Shown piece by piece: positions 9,113-19,617 of a stretch of 64,000 nucleotides of DNA. This DNA is from Serratia sp. M24T3. Its GTDB lineage: Bacteria > Pseudomonadota > Gammaproteobacteria > Enterobacterales > Enterobacteriaceae. Where the stretch lies: assembly GCF_000257645.1 (NCBI RefSeq), contig NZ_AJHJ01000014.1, positions 1 through 64,000 of the forward strand, written 5' to 3'. The notes below the pieces were generated by a model. That model ran no database searches and was not told the origin of the DNA. It saw only the letters and a program-made list of their open reading frames with translations. A program made the position numbers and the translations under genes. Numbering within the stretch: the stretch's first letter is position 1; each line of letters begins with the position of its first letter.

Positions 9113-11299
9113 TTATTCCTCGTTCGACATTTCGCTCGACAACGTGTGAGCTTGAGCGGCTTTACGGGCCTTAACGCGGGCAATCGCTGCTGCAACCGCA
9201 GCTTTACGTGGATCGCCTTCTGATTGTGATACTTCTTTTTCTTTCGCAGCCTGCGGTGACAGTGTCACTGATTGCGGGTCTTTAACCTCTGGCTCGGGGC
9301 TTGCAACGCGGGCTGCTGCTGGCTTGGCAGGAGTTTCACCTTCATCCACAGTTTCGGCCTTAACTTCACCTTCACCCGCGGCTTTCCTGGCTTTTGCGCG
9401 GGCAATGGCGGCAGCGACGGCGGCTTTGCGTTTATCTTCAGGCGCTTCCGGTGCAGCTTCTTCGCTGACGACAGGCGTTGCAGTTTTAACGTCTGGCTTG
9501 GCATGAGTTTCACCTTCACCCGCAGTTTCGGCCTTAACTTCACCGGCAGCCGCGGCTTTCTTGGCTTTTGCGCGGGCAATGGCGGCAGCGACGGCGGCTT
9601 TTCTGCTGTCGCCCTCAATTGGCATGTCGGCTAAGGTGCTAATCGGCTCATTTGATACCGGTACGGCTTCAACATCAGCCACCACGGCAGCTTTTTTAGC
9701 TTTGGCGCGCGCAATTGCCGCGGCCAGAGCCGCCTGACGCGGATCGACTGCCGCTTCGGCCTCTTGCGGCTGTTCAGCCTTGGCTGCTGCACTAACGCGA
9801 GGATTAAGCGCAGCGGTCTCTTCGTCGCTGAGTTTAACCGCAGATTTACTGTGTTTCTCTTCACGCGCCAGCTTTTCACGTTCCATACGCAACTGTTTAG
9901 CTTCGAAACGAGCTTTGGCTTCCGTAGCGCGGGTCGCCTCAAGATCTATCGCGCGGATCTCGGCTTTTTCCTGACGATAATATTGCACCAGCGGAATATT
10001 GCTTGGGCAAACATAGGCGCAGGCACCACATTCGATACAGTCGAACAGGTTATGATTACGGGCCTTTTCGTGTTCCTGACCACGACTAAACCAGTATAAC
10101 TGCTGCGGTAACAGACCCGCCGGGCAAGCGTCGGCACACAGGCTGCAGCGAATGCAGGCTTCTTCCGGCTCGGGTTCGCCCATCTCACTGACCGAAGGTG
10201 CCAGCAGGCAGTTGCTGATTTTTACGACAGGGACATCTAGAGACGGCAGGGTAAAGCCCATCAGCGGGCCGCCCATGATCACCATCTTTTGCTGATTCTG
10301 CGGCTGAAACTCGCCTTCACGCATCAGGTACGCAACAGGCGTGCCTAATCTTGCCCACACGTTACCTGGCTTTTTAACGGCTTCGCCGGTTAACGTCACC
10401 ACGCGTTCGATCAGTGGTTCGGCATCGATAATCGCGCGCTTGATGGCAAATATTGTGCCGACGTTTTGCATCAGCACGCCAATAGCCGAAGAGTGTTTAC
10501 CTTTTGGCACTTCGCGACCGGTGAGGATGCGAGTTAGCTGCTTGGCACCGCCGGAAGGATACTTGGTCGGCACAACGCGCAGCTCAATTTTCACGCCCGG
10601 ATGATTTTCGTTTTTAATGGCTTTTTTCAGCGCGGCGATGGCTTGCGGTTTGTTGTCTTCAATGCCGATCATGACCTGCTCAGGATGCAGCATGTGGCAG
10701 AGAATACGCGTGCCTTGCAAAATTTCAGCCGCGTGCTCTTGCATCAGGCGGTCATCGGCGGTGATGTACGGCTCACACTCGGCGGCGTTGAGGATAAGAA
10801 TCTTGGTGTGATCCAGGCTACCTTGAATTTTGCTGGCAGTCGGGAAACCTGCACCACCCAAACCGGCAATACCAGCCTGATGAATCAGCTGGTTAAGAGC
10901 ATCGGCGTCAAGCTGGGTATAATCTTCAACCCACTGGCGTTCACACCAGCGGTCTTCACCGTCGGCGTCAATAATCACACACAGCTCTTTCAAGCCTGAA
11001 GGGTGCGCGGTGATGTGCGGCTCTATGGCGCTTATCACGCCCGAAGTCGGCGCGTGCACGGGCACAGTGCGGCCGCGCCCGGTGGTCAGCGGCTGACCTT
11101 TAGCAACCCGATCACCGGATTTAACGCACAGCTCGCCTTCAGGGCCAAGATGCTGCTGTAAAGGAATAATAAAGCGCTCAGGAAGCGGCATCCGGCGCAG
11201 AGGCACCAGGCTCGACTGAGTCTTCATTTCAGGAGGATGAATGCCTCCGTCGAAGTCCCAAATCTTCTCTTTCTTGAGCGTAGCAAACAGATTGAACAT
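9113..11299 (-). CDS. rsxC: Rsx/Rnf electron transport complex subunit C
   Basis: About 728 aa. This peripheral subunit has the NADH/FMN-binding SLBB-like region of respiratory complex I ([29 protein letters not shown]) and two [4Fe-4S] motifs ([12 protein letters not shown] at about residue 372 and [12 protein letters not shown] at about 411). After a charged coiled-coil the C-terminal third is low-complexity Ala/Lys/Glu with four copies of a [17 protein letters not shown]-type helix, as in other enterobacterial RsxC proteins. The ATG at 11299 (MFNLF) matches the family start and follows the rsxB stop by one base; an ATG at 11311 inside rsxB would add four residues. Confidence 0.95.
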   Translation of the reverse strand: MFNLFATLKKEKIWDFDGGIHPPEMKTQSSLVPLRRMPLPERFIIPLQQHLGPEGELCVKSGDRVAKGQPLTTGRGRTVPVHAPTSGVISAIEPHITAHPSGLKELCVIIDADGEDRWCERQWVEDYTQLDADALNQLIHQAGIAGLGGAGFPTASKIQGSLDHTKILILNAAECEPYITADDRLMQEHAAEILQGTRILCHMLHPEQVMIGIEDNKPQAIAALKKAIKNENHPGVKIELRVVPTKYPSGGAKQLTRILTGREVPKGKHSSAIGVLMQNVGTIFAIKRAIIDAEPLIERVVTLTGEAVKKPGNVWARLGTPVAYLMREGEFQPQNQQKMVIMGGPLMGFTLPSLDVPVVKISNCLLAPSVSEMGEPEPEEACIRCSLCADACPAGLLPQQLYWFSRGQEHEKARNHNLFDCIECGACAYVCPSNIPLVQYYRQEKAEIRAIDLEATRATEAKARFEAKQLRMEREKLAREEKHSKSAVKLSDEETAALNPRVSAAAKAEQPQEAEAAVDPRQAALAAAIARAKAKKAAVVADVEAVPVSNEPISTLADMPIEGDSRKAAVAAAIARAKAKKAAAAGEVKAETAGEGETHAKPDVKTATPVVSEEAAPEAPEDKRKAAVAAAIARAKARKAAGEGEVKAETVDEGETPAKPAAARVASPEPEVKDPQSVTLSPQAAKEKEVSQSEGDPRKAAVAAAIARVKARKAAQAHTLSSEMSNEE
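9140..9760 (-). repeat. Imperfect repeats encoding the RsxC C-terminal helices
   Basis: Four copies of a segment encoding R(K/Q)AA(V/L)AAAIAR(A/V)KA(R/K)KAA lie at about 9145-9210, 9385-9450, 9545-9610 and 9690-9755. The middle two are close at DNA level as well, including their flanking Glu/Thr/Lys-rich linkers, so the units are about 160 bases long. This is a slippage-prone coding repeat that varies in number between species. Confidence 0.8.
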
Positions 11300-11300
11300 G

Positions 11301-11864
11301 TTACTCCGCATGAATAATTTGCACAGGAATGGTGTTCATGTCCCATTTCCAGTTCGCGGTGGTGGTTTTAATCGGCAGCATTTCAATGCAGTCGGTTGGG
11401 CAGGGCGCGACGCACAGGTCACAGCCGGTACACAGGTCAGTAACCACGGTATGCACCGCGCGCGTTGCGCCAACGATGGCATCGACCGGACAGGCCTGAA
11501 TACATTTGGTACAACCGATACAGTTGCTCTCATCGATGTAGGCAATGCGACGCACCGGCACGACTTCAACTTCTTCGCCCATCGGCTGCGGCTCGACGTT
11601 GAGCAGCGTGGCAAGCTTGAGCATCACTGCTTCACCGCCGGGTACGCATTTGTTGATCTTGTCGCCGTTGGCCACCGCCTCGGCATAAGGTTTACAGCCG
11701 GGATAGCCACACTGGGCGCACTGGCTTTGCGGCAGGATATCGTCAATCTGATCAATAACTGGATTCCCCTCGACCGCAAAACGGCGCGAGGCGTAGCCCA
11801 GCAGTAAACCGAACACCAGCGCCATCGCGCTGAGTGCAGCAATAGCAACCCACAATTCAAACAT
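11301..11864 (-). CDS. rsxB: Rsx/Rnf electron transport complex ferredoxin subunit B
   Basis: 187 aa, E. coli 192. One N-terminal membrane helix (residues 4-26), then a CAQCGYPGC cluster-binding motif with downstream Cys at KCVPGG, and two ferredoxin-type [4Fe-4S] motifs, [12 protein letters not shown] and [12 protein letters not shown]. It passes electrons within the complex. Its ATG overlaps the rsxA stop codon by one base (TAATG), giving translational coupling. Confidence 0.97.
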   Translation of the reverse strand: MFELWVAIAALSAMALVFGLLLGYASRRFAVEGNPVIDQIDDILPQSQCAQCGYPGCKPYAEAVANGDKINKCVPGGEAVMLKLATLLNVEPQPMGEEVEVVPVRRIAYIDESNCIGCTKCIQACPVDAIVGATRAVHTVVTDLCTGCDLCVAPCPTDCIEMLPIKTTTANWKWDMNTIPVQIIHAE

Positions 11865-12445
11865 TAGAATTTCACCAGCCCGGTAAAGCCCATAAAGGCC
11901 AGAGACATCAGACCGGCGGTTACCAACGCAATGGAGGAACCACGGAACGGTGCGGGCACATTGGCGACAACCAGGCGTTCACGAATGGCGGCAAACAACA
12001 CCATGACCAGTGAAAAGCCGAGCGAGGCCGAAAAGCCATAAAGCGCGGACTGCATAAAGTTCAGCTGTTGGTTAATGTTCAGCAGCGCTACGCCCAATAC
12101 GGCACAGTTGGTGGTGATAAGCGGCAAAAAGATGCCAAGCAGGCGATAAAGTGACGGGCTGGTTTTACGCACTACCATTTCGGTGAACTGCACCACCACG
12201 GCTATCACCAATATAAATGCCATGGTACGCAGATACACCAGACCCAGCGGCATCAGGACAAAGGTGTTCACAATCCACGAGCAAATATTGGACAGCGTAA
12301 TGACGAAGGTAGTGGCTAACCCCATGCCAATAGCAGATTCCAGTTTTTTGGATACGCCCATAAAGGGGCAAAGCCCAAGAAACTTGACCAAAACAAAATT
12401 GTTTACCAGTACGGTACCGATAAACAGTAAGAGGTATGAAGTCAT
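11864..12445 (-). CDS. rsxA: Rsx/Rnf electron transport complex subunit A
   Basis: 193 aa, same length as E. coli RsxA. Six-helix membrane protein homologous to RsxE and to NqrE. The conserved opening [20 protein letters not shown] and the inverted counterpart [12 protein letters not shown] each hold a membrane Cys thought to bind an iron-sulfur centre shared with RsxE. First of the core rsx genes, 15 bases after ydgK. Confidence 0.97.
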   Translation of the reverse strand: MTSYLLLFIGTVLVNNFVLVKFLGLCPFMGVSKKLESAIGMGLATTFVITLSNICSWIVNTFVLMPLGLVYLRTMAFILVIAVVVQFTEMVVRKTSPSLYRLLGIFLPLITTNCAVLGVALLNINQQLNFMQSALYGFSASLGFSLVMVLFAAIRERLVVANVPAPFRGSSIALVTAGLMSLAFMGFTGLVKF

Positions 12446-12460
12446 GATGTTGGTGCCTAA

Positions 12461-12901
12461 CTATTGTGTAAAAGTCTCTTTAACTCGGCGAGAACGCTTA
12501 AAATAAGGCACCAAAAGTGCCGTTGCCAACAGATGCGATAAAAGATTGCGTACCGCTAAATTGTCGGTAACTGGTGAAAAAGCAAAGGCTTTAACCGCCA
12601 GCAACACTGTCACTAATAACCAGACAATATAAAGTTTGGGCAGCATGTTAACTCGACGACAAAATTGCCACAGCACGACCAGGGTAAAAACGCCCATCGC
12701 CAAAGTGGTGGCTACCGAAAAATACCACTGCAAGGTGAATGCCTGAGAATTGGTGATGAGGTAATGACGCGATTCCGGTTCAAAAATAGCCATGGAAAAC
12801 AGCATCAACGTTAGAAATACACTCACCAAATTGACGATCAGGTACGCCAACGGGGCCAGTAGCCAGCCGCCAATTCGCTGATAGCCAGAAGTTACAGACA
12901 T
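12461..12901 (-). CDS. ydgK: DUF2569 family inner membrane protein, YdgK-like
   Basis: About 146 aa with four predicted membrane helices. It opens with GYQRIGGWLLAPLAYL, typical of DUF2569 proteins, and lies directly upstream of rsxA as ydgK does in E. coli. No function is established; the conserved linkage suggests an auxiliary role for the Rsx complex, which is inference. I chose the ATG at 12901 because AAGG lies 6 bases upstream; a TTG start at 12922 would add seven residues. Confidence 0.85.
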   Translation of the reverse strand: MSVTSGYQRIGGWLLAPLAYLIVNLVSVFLTLMLFSMAIFEPESRHYLITNSQAFTLQWYFSVATTLAMGVFTLVVLWQFCRRVNMLPKLYIVWLLVTVLLAVKAFAFSPVTDNLAVRNLLSHLLATALLVPYFKRSRRVKETFTQ

Positions 12902-13265
12902 AAAAAACCTTATTTTAATCAAGTTGATGACAATCCATAAACGCTCAAGCGGGCATAGACCCCGTGATCGTAAACAGATTTAGACATTCAAGGCGCGATA
13001 GCTTAACGCGTGAAAGGATTCGTCGCTATCGTGATCATGTGATTGCGGTGCAACAGCGTAAAAAATATCACTTTTTGTAAAAAAATCAGCAAAGGTGCTG
13101 GTTAGTTAGTCAATTAGCGGGCAGAAGGTTGTTTAGGCAGAAGATTGTTATGAGCAAAGGGCTTGCTGAATGGAAAACGCGTGAGGATAAATCTCTGGTT
13201 GGCATTTCCCCCACTTTTTTTAGCGGGGGAAACGTGTGATAAAAGCAACGATACAGATCAAACAG
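12902..13265. other. Intergenic region between ydgK and araA
   Basis: 364 bases holding the promoter of the leftward ydgK-rsx operon and the 3' end of the araBA transcript. Apart from the inverted repeat at 13205-13232 I see no gene, tRNA or obvious operator. Confidence 0.5.
13205..13232 (-). terminator. Inverted repeat downstream of araA
   Basis: TTTCCCCC (13205-13212) pairs perfectly with GGGGGAAA (13225-13232) around a 12-base T-rich loop. It lies 34 bases past the araA stop. Neither strand has a T-run after the stem, so it may be a transcript-end stabiliser rather than a classical intrinsic terminator. Confidence 0.5.
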
Positions 13266-14771
13266 TTAGCTCGCGCACAGCTTGTAATAAACTTCATTCC
13301 AGCGCAGCTGATTTTTGAAGTCAGCAAGCGTGGTCTGGTTATCTATTACCACTAGCTCAATGTTGTGCAGCTCAGCGTAAAGGCGCAGGTAATCGATGTT
13401 CAGGGCCTGAGAGAACACGGTGTGGTGCGCGCCGCCGCCGAGGATCCAGGCTTCTGCAGCCGTAGCCAGTGAAGGCTGAGTTTTCCAGATGGCGCGGGCG
13501 ACCGGCAGTTTCGGCAAGGGTTTCGGCTGCTCGATAGTATCAACAAGATTTACCATCATGCGGAAGCGATCGCCCATATCGATAACCGTAACGTTGACCG
13601 CCGGGCCAGCAGGGGTTGAAAAAATCAGCCGCGCCGGGTCGGCCTTGCCGCCTATGCCGAGGAATTGCGCATCGAGAATCGGCTTCTGATCGTTGGCGAT
13701 ACTCGGGCAGACTTCCAGCATGTGAGAGCCAACCACCAGATCGTTGCCTTGCTCAAAGTTATAGGTGTAGTCCTCCATAAAAGAGGTGCCGCCATGAAGT
13801 CCGCTGGCCATGACTTTTAAAATGCGCAGCAGTGCCGAGGTTTTCCAGTCGCCTTCACCGCCAAACCCATAGCCTTTTTGCATCAAACGTTGCACTGCCA
13901 GACCCGGCAACTGCTTGATGCCATAAAGATTTTCAAAGTTTGTGGTAAAGGCTTTGAAACCGCCTTGCTCCAGGAAGCGGGTCATACCGAGCTCAATGCG
14001 CGCGGCGTCGATCAGGTTCTCACGTTTATCGCCGTGCATTTTTACCGCATCGGTCAGTTGATAGCTGGACTCGTATTCTTCTATTAATGTATCGACATCG
14101 CCACGGCTGACTTCGTCTATCACACTTGCCAGATCGCCCACGCCAAAGGCGCTGACGGTGTAGCCGAATTTCATTTGTGCCGCGACTTTATCCCCTTCGG
14201 TGACCGCTACCTGGCGCATATTATCGCCGAAGCGCGCCACTTTTAGCTGCTGGCTTTCATTTTTGGCCGCCGCCACGCGCATCCACTGGGCAATGCGGCG
14301 ATGACTTTCTTTATCTTCCCAATGACCGGTAACCACCGAGTGCTGCTGGCGCATGCGAGCGCCGATAAAGCCGAATTCACGGCCACCGTGCGCGGTCTGA
14401 TTGAGATTCATAAAGTCCATGTCCATGGTATCCCAGGGAATGGTGGCGTTGAACTGGGTATGAAACTGCATCAGCGGTTTATGCAGAATACTCAGTCCGG
14501 CAATCCACATTTTGGCCGGTGAGAAGGTGTGTAGCCAAGTAATAATGCCAATACAGTCCTTGTGATAGTTAGCTTCGCGGCACACGGTGGTTATTTCATC
14601 GGGCGTGGTGGCCAGCGGTTTCAACACCAGTCTGACCGGCAGTCCGGCAGAATTATTCAGTCCGTTGACGACGTTTTCTGCGTTTTCTTTCACCTGACGC
14701 AGCGTTTGCTCGCCATAAAGATGCTGACTGCCGATAACAAACCAGACTTCTAGCGGTTTAAATACGTCCAT
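13266..14771 (-). CDS. araA: L-arabinose isomerase
   Basis: 501 aa (E. coli 500) with family identity along the whole length: [13 protein letters not shown] at the N-terminus, [17 protein letters not shown] containing catalytic and Mn-binding residues, and [15 protein letters not shown] near the C-terminus. It interconverts L-arabinose and L-ribulose in the cytosol. AGGAG sits about 7 bases before the ATG. It follows araB by 58 bases on the same strand, so araBA is one unit; the gene that should follow, araD, is missing here. Confidence 0.97.
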   Translation of the reverse strand: MDVFKPLEVWFVIGSQHLYGEQTLRQVKENAENVVNGLNNSAGLPVRLVLKPLATTPDEITTVCREANYHKDCIGIITWLHTFSPAKMWIAGLSILHKPLMQFHTQFNATIPWDTMDMDFMNLNQTAHGGREFGFIGARMRQQHSVVTGHWEDKESHRRIAQWMRVAAAKNESQQLKVARFGDNMRQVAVTEGDKVAAQMKFGYTVSAFGVGDLASVIDEVSRGDVDTLIEEYESSYQLTDAVKMHGDKRENLIDAARIELGMTRFLEQGGFKAFTTNFENLYGIKQLPGLAVQRLMQKGYGFGGEGDWKTSALLRILKVMASGLHGGTSFMEDYTYNFEQGNDLVVGSHMLEVCPSIANDQKPILDAQFLGIGGKADPARLIFSTPAGPAVNVTVIDMGDRFRMMVNLVDTIEQPKPLPKLPVARAIWKTQPSLATAAEAWILGGGAHHTVFSQALNIDYLRLYAELHNIELVVIDNQTTLADFKNQLRWNEVYYKLCAS

Positions 14772-14829
14772 TTCTCTACTCCTGCACGATTAGCGATAAG
14801 CGGCTGGCCAGATGAGACCAGCGCGAAAT

Positions 14830-16509
14830 TCAAGAAACCTCAGCGATGCCAAATAAAGGTTCTGATGCCTGGCACCACTGCTGGTAGCGTTCATAAAGTC
14901 GCTGGAACTGTTCGGCGCGCTGCGGGTCCGGCAACAGGGTTTTTTCAATATGGCAGGCCATCGATTGCTGGGCTTGTGGAATGGTGGCAAATTCACCGGC
15001 GGCGCAGGCAGCAAAAATTGCCGCGCCCAGCGCACAGCACTGATCCGAGGCAACAATCTGCAGCGGGCGGTTCATCACGTCGGCACAGACCTGCATGATG
15101 ACCGGCGATTTACGCGCGATACCGCCGAGGGTCAGCACATTTTCGACCGGAATATCTTGCTGCTCAAAACATTCCATAATTGCACGAGCACCAAAGGCGG
15201 TAGCCGCGATAAATCCGCCAAACAGCTCCGGCGCACGGGTACCAAGATTGATGTCTGTAATCACGCCTTTCAGTCGCTGGTTGGCAAATGGCGTGCGGCG
15301 ACCGTTAAACCAGTCAAGCACCAGCGGGAGGCTGTCGATATTGGGTTCCTTGGCCCAGGCGGCGGTAAGGTCTGATAGCAGCGATTTTTTCATCGCGCCG
15401 AGTTGCGGTTTTAGCTCGGGATGATTCAGGCTGAGTTGCTCCAATGGCCAGCTCAACAGTTGGCTAAACCAGGCATACATATCGCCAAAAGCCGACTGAC
15501 CGGCCTCCATGCCCACCATTTCGGGCACTACGCTGCCGTCAACCTGACCGCAAATTCCGGCGATCGCGCGGTCACCGACGCGTTCTTTGTCTGCAATCAG
15601 AATGTCGCAGGTCGAGGTACCAATCACCTTAACCAGCGTATACGGCTGGGCTCCAGCGCCGACCGCGCCCATATGACAGTCGAACGCACCGCCAGAAATC
15701 ACCACTTTGCTGGATAATCCTAGCCGCTCGGCCCATTCCTGACTCAGCAGGCCTACCGGTTTCTCGGCGGTTTGCGTGTCGCGAAACAGCGGGTAAGGCA
15801 GATTTTCAACCAGGCACGGGTCCAGTGCCGCGAAGAAATCACGCGGAGGGAAGCCGCCCCAGGAAGGGTGCCAGAGCATTTTATGACCGGTGCTGCAACG
15901 CCCGCGCGCGATGGCGTCTGGTGCGGTAGTGCCGGAAAGCAAGGCGGGCACCCAGTCACACAGCTCAACCCATGAAGCCGCCGCGGCTCGCACCGCGCTG
16001 TCTTCCCGCGTGACGTGGAGGATCTTGGCCCAGAACCATTCCGAAGAATAAACGCCGCCAATATATTTGCTGTAATCAGGAAAATCCCCACTGCGACACA
16101 GGCGGTTAATTTCTTCGGCTTCGTTAATGGCGGTGTGGTCTTTCCATAGAACAAACATCGCGTTGGGGTTGTCGGCAAATTCGGGGCGCAACGCCAGCAC
16201 CTGACCCTGACTATCAATCGGTGCCGGGGTAGAACCCGTCGAGTCGACACCGATACCGATTATTCTGGCACTCTGTTCTGGCCCTAATCTGTGCACCAAA
16301 TTTTGGATTGCACTTTCCATTGCTTCTATATAGTCGAGTGGGTGATGGCGAAAGCGATTTTTAGCCGCGTTACAGTACTGGCCCTGTTGCCAGCGCGGGT
16401 AATAAACCACATCAGTATCAATCTCTTTGCCGCTATGGCAGTCCACGGCCAGCACTCGGACCGAGTCGCTACCAAAATCCAGACCAAGAGCAATCGCGCC
16501 TTGCGCCAT
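14830..16509 (-). CDS. araB: Ribulokinase
   Basis: 559 aa (E. coli 566), FGGY-family sugar kinase phosphorylating L-ribulose to L-ribulose-5-phosphate. Visible features are the N-terminal phosphate-binding [30 protein letters not shown], the substrate-site [14 protein letters not shown], and the C-terminal ATP-domain [15 protein letters not shown] with [11 protein letters not shown]. First gene of the araBA operon; its upstream region carries a CRP-like site shared with the divergent araFGH. Confidence 0.96.
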   Translation of the reverse strand: MAQGAIALGLDFGSDSVRVLAVDCHSGKEIDTDVVYYPRWQQGQYCNAAKNRFRHHPLDYIEAMESAIQNLVHRLGPEQSARIIGIGVDSTGSTPAPIDSQGQVLALRPEFADNPNAMFVLWKDHTAINEAEEINRLCRSGDFPDYSKYIGGVYSSEWFWAKILHVTREDSAVRAAAASWVELCDWVPALLSGTTAPDAIARGRCSTGHKMLWHPSWGGFPPRDFFAALDPCLVENLPYPLFRDTQTAEKPVGLLSQEWAERLGLSSKVVISGGAFDCHMGAVGAGAQPYTLVKVIGTSTCDILIADKERVGDRAIAGICGQVDGSVVPEMVGMEAGQSAFGDMYAWFSQLLSWPLEQLSLNHPELKPQLGAMKKSLLSDLTAAWAKEPNIDSLPLVLDWFNGRRTPFANQRLKGVITDINLGTRAPELFGGFIAATAFGARAIMECFEQQDIPVENVLTLGGIARKSPVIMQVCADVMNRPLQIVASDQCCALGAAIFAACAAGEFATIPQAQQSMACHIEKTLLPDPQRAEQFQRLYERYQQWCQASEPLFGIAEVS

Positions 16510-16674
16510 GGTTTTCTCCCCTGAAGTTAACTGAATGAGCCAGCGATGCGGCGTGGCTTACTTTTACTGTTGGTAACTCTTGCTGTTGATAACTCAACCA
16601 TAGGAGCAGTGGCGTTAATTCTGTGAGGAGGCATTTGCTGGAAGTATGTACTTTTCTGCTTCCTGGCGCGGATG

Positions 16675-16690
16675 TGTGAAGCCGGTCATA
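16675..16690 (+). promoter_or_regulatory. Candidate CRP-cAMP binding site
   Basis: TGTGA-AGCCGG-TCATA, matching the CRP consensus TGTGA-N6-TCACA at 9 of 10 conserved positions. It is 166 bases from the araB start and 281 from the araF start. Catabolite control of arabinose operons is well known, which supports the call. Confidence 0.65.
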
Positions 16691-16809
16691 AAGTTAAGGG
16701 TTGGTTAAATTTGCTGAATATATGCACGAATTGGCTGCAATTTTAAACTGTGATAGCGCTCTACATATTCGGAAACTATTCCAGCTAAAACTTACCTCGT
16801 CTTATCTCA

Positions 16810-16858
16810 ATCCATTAATGCATTGCCCATAAAGCTGGGTTTGTTAATGGATTTTTTT
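16810..16858 (+). terminator. Terminator-like hairpin in the araF leader
   Basis: ATCCATTAA (16810-16818) pairs with TTAATGGAT (16844-16852), an inner CCCA/TGGG pair (16826-16829, 16836-16839) lies in the loop, and seven T residues (16852-16858) follow on the plus strand. The form is that of an intrinsic terminator, but it points toward araF, 98 bases upstream of its ATG. Confidence 0.55.
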
Positions 16859-16955
16859 GGAAAACCCCTACTGATAACGTTTTTATGCCTTTGGCGAATA
16901 TTCCCGGTCACGGTGAATTTAGCCGGGTAACAACAATAAAAAGTCGGAGAGCATC

Positions 16956-17945
16956 ATGCATATATTCACTAAGGCGCTAACGGCGGTGGCACTGGCAGCC
17001 GTTATGTCACATTCGGCTATGGCGGACACTGAAAAACTGGGGTTCCTGGTCAAGCAGCCGGAAGAACCGTGGTTCCAGACTGAATGGAGATTTGCCGACA
17101 AGGCTGGCAAAGATCATGACTTCCAGGTGATCAAGATTGCCGTGCCCGATGGGGAAAAAACCTTGAATGCTATCGATAGTCTGGCGGCCAACGGGGCCAA
17201 GGGTTTTGTTATCTGTACGCCAGATCCGCGTTTGGGGCCGGCTATCATGGCGAAAGCCAAAAGCTATGGCCTGAAGGTTATTGCCGTTGACGACCAATTT
17301 GTGAACTCCAAGGGTAAACCGATGGAAGAGGTGCCGCTGGTGATGATGGCAGCCAGCAAAATCGGTGAACGTCAGGGGCAGGAACTTTATAAAGAGATGC
17401 AAAAACGCGGTTGGAAAGTGGCAGATACCGGCGTGATGGCAATTACTGCCGATGAGCTGGACACTGCCCGTCGCCGCACCACTGGCGCAATGGACGCGCT
17501 GAAAGCCGCAGGTTTCCCGGCAGCGCAGATTTATCAGGTGCCGACGAAATCCAATGATATTCCTGGGGCACTCGATGCCGGTAACTCGCTGCTGGTGCAG
17601 CATCCCGGCGTTAAAAACTGGCTGATCCTCGGTATGAACGATAACACTGTGCTCGGTGGTGTCCGCGCCACTGAAGGCCAGGGCTTCAAAGCGCCAAACG
17701 TCATTGGTATCGGCATTAACGGTGTTGACGCGGTAAACGAATTGTCGAAAAAAGAGCAGACCGGTTTCTACGGTTCGTTGCTGCCAAGCCCGGACGTACA
17801 CGGCTATAAAAGTATTCAGATGCTCAATGACTGGGTGACCAAAGGCGTTGAGCCGCCGAAGTTTACCGAAGTCACCGACGTGGTGCTGATCACTCGTGAC
17901 AATTTCAAAGTCGAACTGGATAAAAAAGGGTTGGGGGGTAAATAA
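16956..17945 (+). CDS. araF: L-arabinose ABC transporter, periplasmic binding protein
   Basis: 329 aa, exactly the E. coli AraF length, with near-continuous identity. Signal peptide to about residue 23 (SHSAMA). The mature protein opens with EKLGFLVKQPEEPWFQTEW, contains ICTPDPRLGPAI, RQGQELYKEMQKRGW and NDNTVLGGVRATEGQGF, and ends in KKGLGGK as the family does. It binds L-arabinose in the periplasm for AraGH. First gene of araFGH; GGAG precedes the ATG. Confidence 0.97.
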   Translation: MHIFTKALTAVALAAVMSHSAMADTEKLGFLVKQPEEPWFQTEWRFADKAGKDHDFQVIKIAVPDGEKTLNAIDSLAANGAKGFVICTPDPRLGPAIMAKAKSYGLKVIAVDDQFVNSKGKPMEEVPLVMMAASKIGERQGQELYKEMQKRGWKVADTGVMAITADELDTARRRTTGAMDALKAAGFPAAQIYQVPTKSNDIPGALDAGNSLLVQHPGVKNWLILGMNDNTVLGGVRATEGQGFKAPNVIGIGINGVDAVNELSKKEQTGFYGSLLPSPDVHGYKSIQMLNDWVTKGVEPPKFTEVTDVVLITRDNFKVELDKKGLGGK

Positions 17946-18002
17946 GCCCGCCGCTGAACGCCACGCGTTTTTTAATGCATGATTTTGGATAAAGGTACCG
18001 CT

Positions 18003-19568
18003 ATGTCTTCGTTAGCTCTTACATCGTCAGCCGTGATCGAGCCTTCGCTGGAGGCGTTCGATCCCAGCCAGCCGTATTTAACTTTTCAGGAGATTGGTAA
18101 AACCTTCCCTGGGGTCAAGGCGCTGGATGGTATTAGTTTTGACTGCTATGCCGGTCAAATTCACGCCCTGATGGGGGAAAATGGTGCAGGGAAATCGACC
18201 CTGCTCAAAATCCTCAGCGGTAACTACAAACCAACTCAAGGGCAGATTCTGGTGAAAGGTCAGCCGGTGGTGTTCAGTCAAACCACTGATGCGCTGGACG
18301 CCGGGATCGCCATTATTTATCAGGAACTGCATTTGGTGCCTGAGATGACGGTGGCCGAAAATATCTATCTGGGCCAGTTGCCCAGCAAGCGTGGCTGGGT
18401 CGATCGCAAGCTTTTGCACTATGAAGCCAAACTGCAGCTGGAGCATTTGGGGTTGGATATCGACCCCGACACGCCGCTGAAATATCTGTCGATTGGGCAA
18501 TGGCAAATGGTGGAAATCGCCAAAGCGCTGGCGCGCAACGCCAAGGTGATCGCCTTTGATGAACCGACCAGTTCGCTGTCGGCCCGTGAAATTGAACAGC
18601 TATTTCGGGTGATCCGCGAGCTGCGTGCCGAAGGTCGGGTCATCATTTACGTGTCTCACCGCATGGAGGAAATTTTTGCCCTCAGCGATGCGATCACGGT
18701 GTTTAAAGATGGCCGCTATGTGCGCACATTTAATGAGATGCAGCAGGTTGATCACGACATTCTGGTGCAGGCGATGGTGGGGCGTAATCTCGGTGATGTC
18801 TACGGTTATCAACCCAGGCCGCTGGGTGACGTGCGCCTGCGGCTGGATGCGGTGCAAGCACCGGGGGTGAAAACGCCTATCAGTCTCACGGTGCGGCAGG
18901 GCGAAATCGTCGGCCTGTTCGGGCTGGTAGGAGCCGGGCGCAGTGAGCTGATGAAAGGGCTGTTTGGCGGCACCAAAATTACCGGCGGGCAAGTGTGGCT
19001 TGACGGTGAACAGGTAAAAATTACCTCACCTATCGACGCGATAAGCGCGGGGATCATGCTGTGCCCGGAAGACCGTAAAGCCGACGGCATCATTCCAGTG
19101 CATTCGGTGCGCGACAACATCAACATCAGCGCCCGTCGCAAGAGTATCAAAGCCGGTTGCTTGATTAATAATCGCTGGGAGGCGCAAAACGCAAGTCATC
19201 AGATCAAGGCGTTAAATATTAAAACCCCCGGGCCAGAACAATTAATCATGAATCTGTCGGGGGGCAATCAGCAAAAGGCCATTTTGGGGCGCTGGCTGTC
19301 AGAAGAGATGAAAGTCATTTTGCTCGATGAGCCAACCCGTGGAATTGACGTTGGGGCCAAGCATGAAATTTATAATGTGATTTATGCCCTTGCGCATCGG
19401 GGGATTGCGGTGCTGTTCGCTTCCAGCGACTTGCCCGAGGTGCTGGGTCTGGCCGACAGGATCCTGGTGATGCGCGAAGGGGAGATAACCGGCGAGATGA
19501 CACACGAGCAGGCAACAGAAGAAAAAACATTGGCAATGGCGATGCTGCGTACCCCGAAAGTAAGTTGA
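18003..19568 (+). CDS. araG: L-arabinose ABC transporter, ATP-binding protein
   Basis: About 521 aa against 504 in E. coli, the extra residues being an N-terminal extension before the conserved [17 protein letters not shown]. It is a tandem ABC ATPase of the sugar CUT2 class: domain 1 has Walker [13 protein letters not shown], a Walker B near [13 protein letters not shown]; domain 2 has a degenerate Walker A ([13 protein letters not shown]), signature LSGGNQQKA and [21 protein letters not shown] at 17991-17995 is 7 bases before the ATG at 18003, so I prefer it to the start at 17979. Confidence 0.95.
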   Translation: MSSLALTSSAVIEPSLEAFDPSQPYLTFQEIGKTFPGVKALDGISFDCYAGQIHALMGENGAGKSTLLKILSGNYKPTQGQILVKGQPVVFSQTTDALDAGIAIIYQELHLVPEMTVAENIYLGQLPSKRGWVDRKLLHYEAKLQLEHLGLDIDPDTPLKYLSIGQWQMVEIAKALARNAKVIAFDEPTSSLSAREIEQLFRVIRELRAEGRVIIYVSHRMEEIFALSDAITVFKDGRYVRTFNEMQQVDHDILVQAMVGRNLGDVYGYQPRPLGDVRLRLDAVQAPGVKTPISLTVRQGEIVGLFGLVGAGRSELMKGLFGGTKITGGQVWLDGEQVKITSPIDAISAGIMLCPEDRKADGIIPVHSVRDNINISARRKSIKAGCLINNRWEAQNASHQIKALNIKTPGPEQLIMNLSGGNQQKAILGRWLSEEMKVILLDEPTRGIDVGAKHEIYNVIYALAHRGIAVLFASSDLPEVLGLADRILVMREGEITGEMTHEQATEEKTLAMAMLRTPKVS

Positions 19569-19617
19569 AAATAACCCCGTATGCCGCCGGTGGGCGGACC
19601 AGAGCAGGAGTTTAACG

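Larger units (their letters stand above)
16510..16955. promoter_or_regulatory. Divergent control region araBA / araFGH
   Basis: 446 bases between two divergent arabinose operons, so both promoters and the AraC sites should be here. I can point to one CRP-like site (16675-16690) and one hairpin with a T-tract (16810-16858). I could not assign AraC half-sites by eye. GGAG near 16946-16949 is the araF ribosome-binding site. Confidence 0.7.

Noticed and set aside
9272-9634. Long antisense frame rich in Gly/Phe opposite rsxC
   Set aside because: It is the mirror of the Ala/Lys-rich repeats of rsxC; composition explains its openness.
13205-13232. Treating this inverted repeat as a Rho-independent terminator with certainty
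   Set aside because: No T-tract follows the stem on either strand, so it is listed only with low confidence.
16847-16930. 27-codon frame after the araF leader hairpin
   Set aside because: No ribosome-binding site, and its ATG lies within the hairpin's right arm; no arabinose-like residue pattern.
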